A stretch of 64,000 nt of DNA from Gammaproteobacteria bacterium RIFCSPHIGHO2_02_FULL_42_43 (GTDB lineage: Bacteria > Pseudomonadota > Gammaproteobacteria > Coxiellales > Coxiellaceae), in NCBI GenBank assembly GCA_001801425.1, contig MGXR01000006.1, positions 248,001-312,000 on the forward strand, read 5' to 3'. The stretch's first letter is position 1; each line of letters begins with the position of its first letter. The translations under genes were made by a program, and so were the position numbers. The notes under the pieces are model-generated. The model searched no databases, was not told the origin of the DNA, and saw nothing but the letters and a program-made list of their open reading frames with translations. This document shows, in pieces, positions 59,731-64,000 of the stretch.

Positions 59731-59744
59731 ATTAGGATAACTAC

Positions 59745-60977
59745 TTGATAAAAAAAGAATTATTTCAACTGAGTCAAGAGCTGATTGAACTGAATCATCG
59801 GCCTTTTCGACGGTATTTTATTCAACACACTAAACTTGAACATCGTTTGTCTATTATCATCGGTCAACGCGGTATTGGGAAAACAACCACATTGATTCAG
59901 TATTTATTGGATTATGCAAAGGGCGATCAGTGTAGTCGCAAAATTTTGTATGTGCCCATCGATCATTTTGTAGCGCAAGGATTAACATTATTCGAAATTG
60001 CTGAAAGTTTTTTTCAAATGGGTGGTGAATGTATCGCGCTCGACGAAATTCATCAATATCCCGGATGGTCAGGCGAATTGAAAAGTATTTACGATTCATT
60101 TCCGAAATTAAAAGTGGTTGCGTCTGGAAGTTCGGCATTGGAAATTCACCAGGGCTCGCATGATTTGAGTCGCCGTGCAATTTTATATCATTTACATGGC
60201 ATGTCATTTCGTGAATTTTTAGAATTAAAAAACGATATTCAATTGAATTCCGTTGAGCTAACAGAATTGTTTAAGCATCATCAAAAAATTTCTCATCAAA
60301 TAATTTCCGTGTTAGATCGCTCAGGGAAAAAAATATTAAGTGAATTTTCAGAATATTTGTTGTATGGTTTTTATCCGTATTTTTTCGAACTAAACGATTT
60401 GGTTTTATTTCATAAAACCTTAGAGCAGAATGTGCATACCACTATTGAATCTGATCTGATTGCTATTTATCCCAATTTAACGGGTGTCAGTGTTCGAAAA
60501 TTAAAACAGTTATTGAGTTTTATCGCAGGTGCCGTGCCTTTTACACCAAACTGGAGTGAAGTTAAAACGATGCTGGAAGTGGGTGATGTACGCACACTCA
60601 AAACTTATTTTAAATATTTAGAAGATGCTTGCCTGATAAAAGTGGTTTCTGGCGCTAGCGCCAAATTAAAAAAAATTTTACTTCCGGAAAAAATATTTAT
60701 TGATAATCCAAATCTGATGCAAGCGATGACAAAAAATCAGTCTAATGTTGGCACGATTCGTGAAATTTTTTTGATTAATATGTTAGTAAATCATGACATT
60801 GCATTGTGTAAAGACGGTGATTTTGTTATCGATCATCAATATGTTATTGAGGTAGGTGGAAAGAAAAAAGATTTTAATCAGATTAAACATCTGTCCAATG
60901 CCTATCTAGCAGTAGATCAAATAGAATCAGGAATAGATCGAAAAATTCCGCTGTGGTTATTTGGGTTTTTGTATTAG
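59745..60977 (+). CDS. AAA ATPase with DUF4143-type C-terminus
   Basis: LSIIIGQRGIGKTTTLIQYLLD; ECIALDEIHQYPGWSGELKSIYD; VVASGSSALEI; GMSFREFLEL; TTG start with AGGA upstream. Confidence 0.88.
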   Translation: MIKKELFQLSQELIELNHRPFRRYFIQHTKLEHRLSIIIGQRGIGKTTTLIQYLLDYAKGDQCSRKILYVPIDHFVAQGLTLFEIAESFFQMGGECIALDEIHQYPGWSGELKSIYDSFPKLKVVASGSSALEIHQGSHDLSRRAILYHLHGMSFREFLELKNDIQLNSVELTELFKHHQKISHQIISVLDRSGKKILSEFSEYLLYGFYPYFFELNDLVLFHKTLEQNVHTTIESDLIAIYPNLTGVSVRKLKQLLSFIAGAVPFTPNWSEVKTMLEVGDVRTLKTYFKYLEDACLIKVVSGASAKLKKILLPEKIFIDNPNLMQAMTKNQSNVGTIREIFLINMLVNHDIALCKDGDFVIDHQYVIEVGGKKKDFNQIKHLSNAYLAVDQIESGIDRKIPLWLFGFLY

Positions 60978-60980
60978 GCC

Positions 60981-61016
60981 TATTACAATAGAAGTTTCGC
61001 ACTTTGCGAAACTCTC
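60981..61016. repeat. Second copy (inverted) of AGAGAGTTTCGCAAAGTGCGAA..CTATTGTA motif
   Basis: TATTACAATAGAAGTTTCGCACTTTGCGAAACTCTCT. Confidence 0.7.
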
Positions 61017-61052
61017 TCACAAATAGTTCAAGCGATTATGTCAATAAACAAC

Positions 61053-61844
61053 CTATAAAAATTTCTTTACTAACTCCACAAACTCCGCCGATTTTTCAAC
61101 ATGCGGCATATGCGCGCAATCAGGGATAATGGAAAATTGGCTGCGGGGAATAGCATCGGCGATGCTTTTTGCATACTTGACAGGCATCAACACATCGTCG
61201 CTACCCGCAATCACGAGTGTCGGTGCTTTGATTTGAGATAATTGATGGGTGATATTATGCGTTTGCACAGCATGCAATTGATTTCGATAACCACTCGCCG
61301 TTTGCGGATGTGAATTTCGCAACGTCCACTGAATAAATCCTTTGATTTTCACGACATCTTTGAGAAAATTTTCACTAAATAAAAATGGCATGGTGTATTC
61401 CGCTAATACGTCTTCTGTTATTCCCAATGCTTGTAATTTTGCACGCATAGATAAAATCATTTCGGATAACGTGCTTGGTTCTGTGCGAGAACACGCGAGC
61501 ACCATCTTATTTATTTTTTCAGGCGCGGTTAATGCAATTTGTTGTGCAATGCATCCACCCATGGAATGCCCAATAAAATGCGCGCGAGATATTTTTAGCG
61601 TTTCCATGAGCGCTACTGTATCTTTTGCCATCATGGACGTTGTGTAAGGATAATCAGGCGAATCGGTTTGACCAGCACCACGATTATCCAGCACGAGCAA
61701 ACGAAAATGCGGCGATAATAATCGCACGATTGAATTCCATACTTGATGATCCGCGGTTAATCCGCCGAGCAAAATAATTTGTTCACCGGCACGACCCTGT
61801 TGTTCGTAATAAATTGAAATATTATTGGCTGTTGTGACTGGCAT
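61053..61844 (-). CDS. Alpha/beta hydrolase
   Basis: LLVLDNRGAGQTDSPDYPYTTSMMAKD; FIGHSMGGCIAQQIAL; SDDVLMPVKYAKSIADAIP; H in DCAHMPHVEK. Confidence 0.9.
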   Translation of the reverse strand: MPVTTANNISIYYEQQGRAGEQIILLGGLTADHQVWNSIVRLLSPHFRLLVLDNRGAGQTDSPDYPYTTSMMAKDTVALMETLKISRAHFIGHSMGGCIAQQIALTAPEKINKMVLACSRTEPSTLSEMILSMRAKLQALGITEDVLAEYTMPFLFSENFLKDVVKIKGFIQWTLRNSHPQTASGYRNQLHAVQTHNITHQLSQIKAPTLVIAGSDDVLMPVKYAKSIADAIPRSQFSIIPDCAHMPHVEKSAEFVELVKKFL

Positions 61845-63894
61845 GATCGGTTTGTGATTCCAATTGCATTTGCATGTCTAACGTTGTATCCATCTCCTGT
61901 TGCAATTCTAGCGCGTTGGAATTATTTATCCCATCTTTTCTGACAGGAAGTGCTGATGCTGGAATAGAAGTGGGCGCCGGCGCTTTGGGTGTTGTTGGCG
62001 CGGGTGTTGATTGTGCGCTTGGCACTGGAATAGCGGGCAGTGCCGCATTTTGTTGTTGCGTTTGCGCCGCAGCTGTTTTTAATTCATTAAAATAAAAATC
62101 CAGTGTTTTTCGCGCAACTTGATTGGCAATGGGATTGTGTTCAATTAAAACAGCGATGGCAATTTGCGGATGATCCACCGGCGCAAAAGCAATGAGCCAG
62201 TGATTGTCACGCAATCGTTTGGGTTCGTTGTTTTGTTGATTGGGATCGCTGCGATCAATGCCGTGCACTTGCGCAGTACCTGTTTTTGCAGCAACCGTGT
62301 AGGGTGTTCCTGTGCCAAAACTGAAGTGTGCTGTGCCGTCATTATTTAATACGACTTGTTGCATTGCGGCAATCACGGTATTCCATGCAGTGGGATTATT
62401 GGTCGTGACGGTTGTTTGTGCGTTGGGTTGAATATTTTCTGCAGTGCCATCCGGATTTCGAATTTCCAATAATACGTTGGGCGTGAATTTTTGTCCGCGA
62501 TTGGCAAGTGTCGCAGCGGCATCTGCCAATTGCAGCGGCGTTACAAGCAGATAACCCTGCCCAAATCCCGCCATGATCGTGTCTGCACCATACCAGGGCA
62601 AACCGATGTGGCCCATTTTCCAAGCGGGGGATGGTACAACGCCTGCACGTTCCTCAGGCAAATTAATTCCTGTTTTTTGCCCGAAACCAAAAGCGGATAA
62701 TGCGGGATCGAGTTTATCAATCGTTAGCGTGTCAGCTAATTGATAAAAGAAAGTATCGCATGACATGTAAATCGCTTTTTCAATATTGACCCAGCCGTGA
62801 CCGCCTTTTTTCCAATCATGAAAAACATGGGTAGCATTCGGCAAACGAAACCAACCTGGATCAAAAATATAATCTTTGGTATCAATAATATTATTATTGA
62901 GCGCATAAAAAGCGATAAAGGGTTTGACAGTGGATCCTGGCGCATACAATCCACGTGTGGCGCGATTAAAGAGTGGATGATTTTTTGCTGTTAATAACGC
63001 CTGATATTCTGCATTCGTCATGCCTTGCACAAATAAATTGGGATCGTAGCTTGGTTTGGTGACAAGCGCTAACACTTGTCCGGTTGTAGGTTGAATTGCC
63101 ACAACTGCGCCTGTATTTTTTTCCATGATTTTTTCAATATACGCTTGCAATTGGCTGTCGATAGTCAAATAAATATTAGCACCAGGTATTGGTGCAGTTT
63201 GTTTCAAGATACGCACTGCTTTACCGTTCGCGTCAATTTCTGCTTCTTCAAATCCCATCGTGCCATGCAATAACGTTTCATCTTCACGTTCAACGCCCGC
63301 TTTTCCAATGTCATCGGATGCGCTGTAATCGGCTGCATCGACGTCTGCTAATTCTTTGGCGTTGATGCGCCCGACATAACCGACAACATTGCTCGCCACT
63401 TTGTTAAGCGGATAATTACGCACGGTGTTTTGTTGTATGACAGCGCCGGGAAAGCGATACTGATTCACATAAAATTGATCCGCCTCTTCCTCGGTGATTT
63501 GTTTTTTCAGTGGCACGGGTTGATACGGATAGTATTGTTTCATTGCGTTGTGAAAATTTTTAATATCCGTTGATGTTAAATCCACTACTGGTGTCAACGC
63601 TTGAATGGTTTTTTGAATATCGTGAATGCGCCCGGGAATCAGCATCAAGCTATAAACGGGCTCATTTTTGGCGAGCAGCACGCCATTGCGATCGTAAATC
63701 AAACCACGCTCGGGCTGAATGGGAATTACGCTGATAATATTTTTTTGCGAGAGGGTAGCATAGAACGTGTGTTTCACGACTTGCAAATACATCAAGCGAA
63801 CCAACAACATCAAAAACAAACACAGCACAATAATTCCGCACAACAAACTGCGTTTGAAAAATCGAATTGATTCTGTTGTGGGCTGTGCGCTCAT
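61822..63894 (-). CDS. mrdA: Penicillin-binding protein 2
   Basis: [49 protein letters not shown]. Confidence 0.97.
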   Translation of the reverse strand: MSAQPTTESIRFFKRSLLCGIIVLCLFLMLLVRLMYLQVVKHTFYATLSQKNIISVIPIQPERGLIYDRNGVLLAKNEPVYSLMLIPGRIHDIQKTIQALTPVVDLTSTDIKNFHNAMKQYYPYQPVPLKKQITEEEADQFYVNQYRFPGAVIQQNTVRNYPLNKVASNVVGYVGRINAKELADVDAADYSASDDIGKAGVEREDETLLHGTMGFEEAEIDANGKAVRILKQTAPIPGANIYLTIDSQLQAYIEKIMEKNTGAVVAIQPTTGQVLALVTKPSYDPNLFVQGMTNAEYQALLTAKNHPLFNRATRGLYAPGSTVKPFIAFYALNNNIIDTKDYIFDPGWFRLPNATHVFHDWKKGGHGWVNIEKAIYMSCDTFFYQLADTLTIDKLDPALSAFGFGQKTGINLPEERAGVVPSPAWKMGHIGLPWYGADTIMAGFGQGYLLVTPLQLADAAATLANRGQKFTPNVLLEIRNPDGTAENIQPNAQTTVTTNNPTAWNTVIAAMQQVVLNNDGTAHFSFGTGTPYTVAAKTGTAQVHGIDRSDPNQQNNEPKRLRDNHWLIAFAPVDHPQIAIAVLIEHNPIANQVARKTLDFYFNELKTAAAQTQQQNAALPAIPVPSAQSTPAPTTPKAPAPTSIPASALPVRKDGINNSNALELQQEMDTTLDMQMQLESQTDHASHNSQ

Positions 63895-64000
63895 CGGTGG
63901 TAAGGGTGATGGTTAATCATGCTCCATGCGCGATAAATTTGTTCCGCGACCAAAACGCGCACCAAAGGATGCGGCAACGTCAGTGCAGATAAAGAGCATA
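63891..64000 (-). CDS. rlmH: Ribosomal RNA large subunit methyltransferase H, C-terminal part (truncated by window)
   Basis: Translation ...[34 protein letters not shown] overlap with mrdA. Confidence 0.9.
   Translation of the reverse strand, partial: CSLSALTLPHPLVRVLVAEQIYRAWSMINHHPYHR

Overview
The window looks like a chromosomal segment of an AT-rich gammaproteobacterium. Gene content and order suggest a Legionellales/Coxiella-type lineage, but this is inference and the species is not determined. The core is conventional: tpiA-secG-tRNA-Leu followed by a complete 14-gene complex I operon (nuoA-N), tRNA-fMet-rimP-nusA-infB-rbfA-truB, hemB, oxyR, radA, glyA-nrdR-nusB, tolQR, ruvAB, csrA, udk, asd, nadE, rpsF-rpsR-rplI-dnaB, sdhE-like, an APC permease, rmuC, a ROK kinase with a RhaT-like transporter, dapA, tRNA-Ser, a FadL-like porin, an alpha/beta hydrolase, mrdA and partial rlmH. 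Accessory content includes a HipBA-like and a HigBA-like toxin-antitoxin module, each with a palindromic operator on its promoter; two unrelated stand-alone AAA ATPases, each preceded by a hairpin with an 11-nt loop; a BRO-N protein; and several unassigned proteins (24-2360, 31253-32335, 38537-40141). The most unusual signal is dense invasion by short palindromic repeats of at least four families, plus two or three MITE-like inverted-repeat elements. They sit at gene boundaries even inside the nuo operon, and in at least three genes (nuoC, glyA, truB) they supply the last codons and/or the stop codon. Other strong observations: the second ATPase gene is bracketed by a ~60-bp direct repeat of the neighbouring hydrolase 3' end; the FadL-like gene has its only canonical in-frame start codons inside or upstream of tRNA-Ser; and the truB start region carries a 33-bp tandem duplication.
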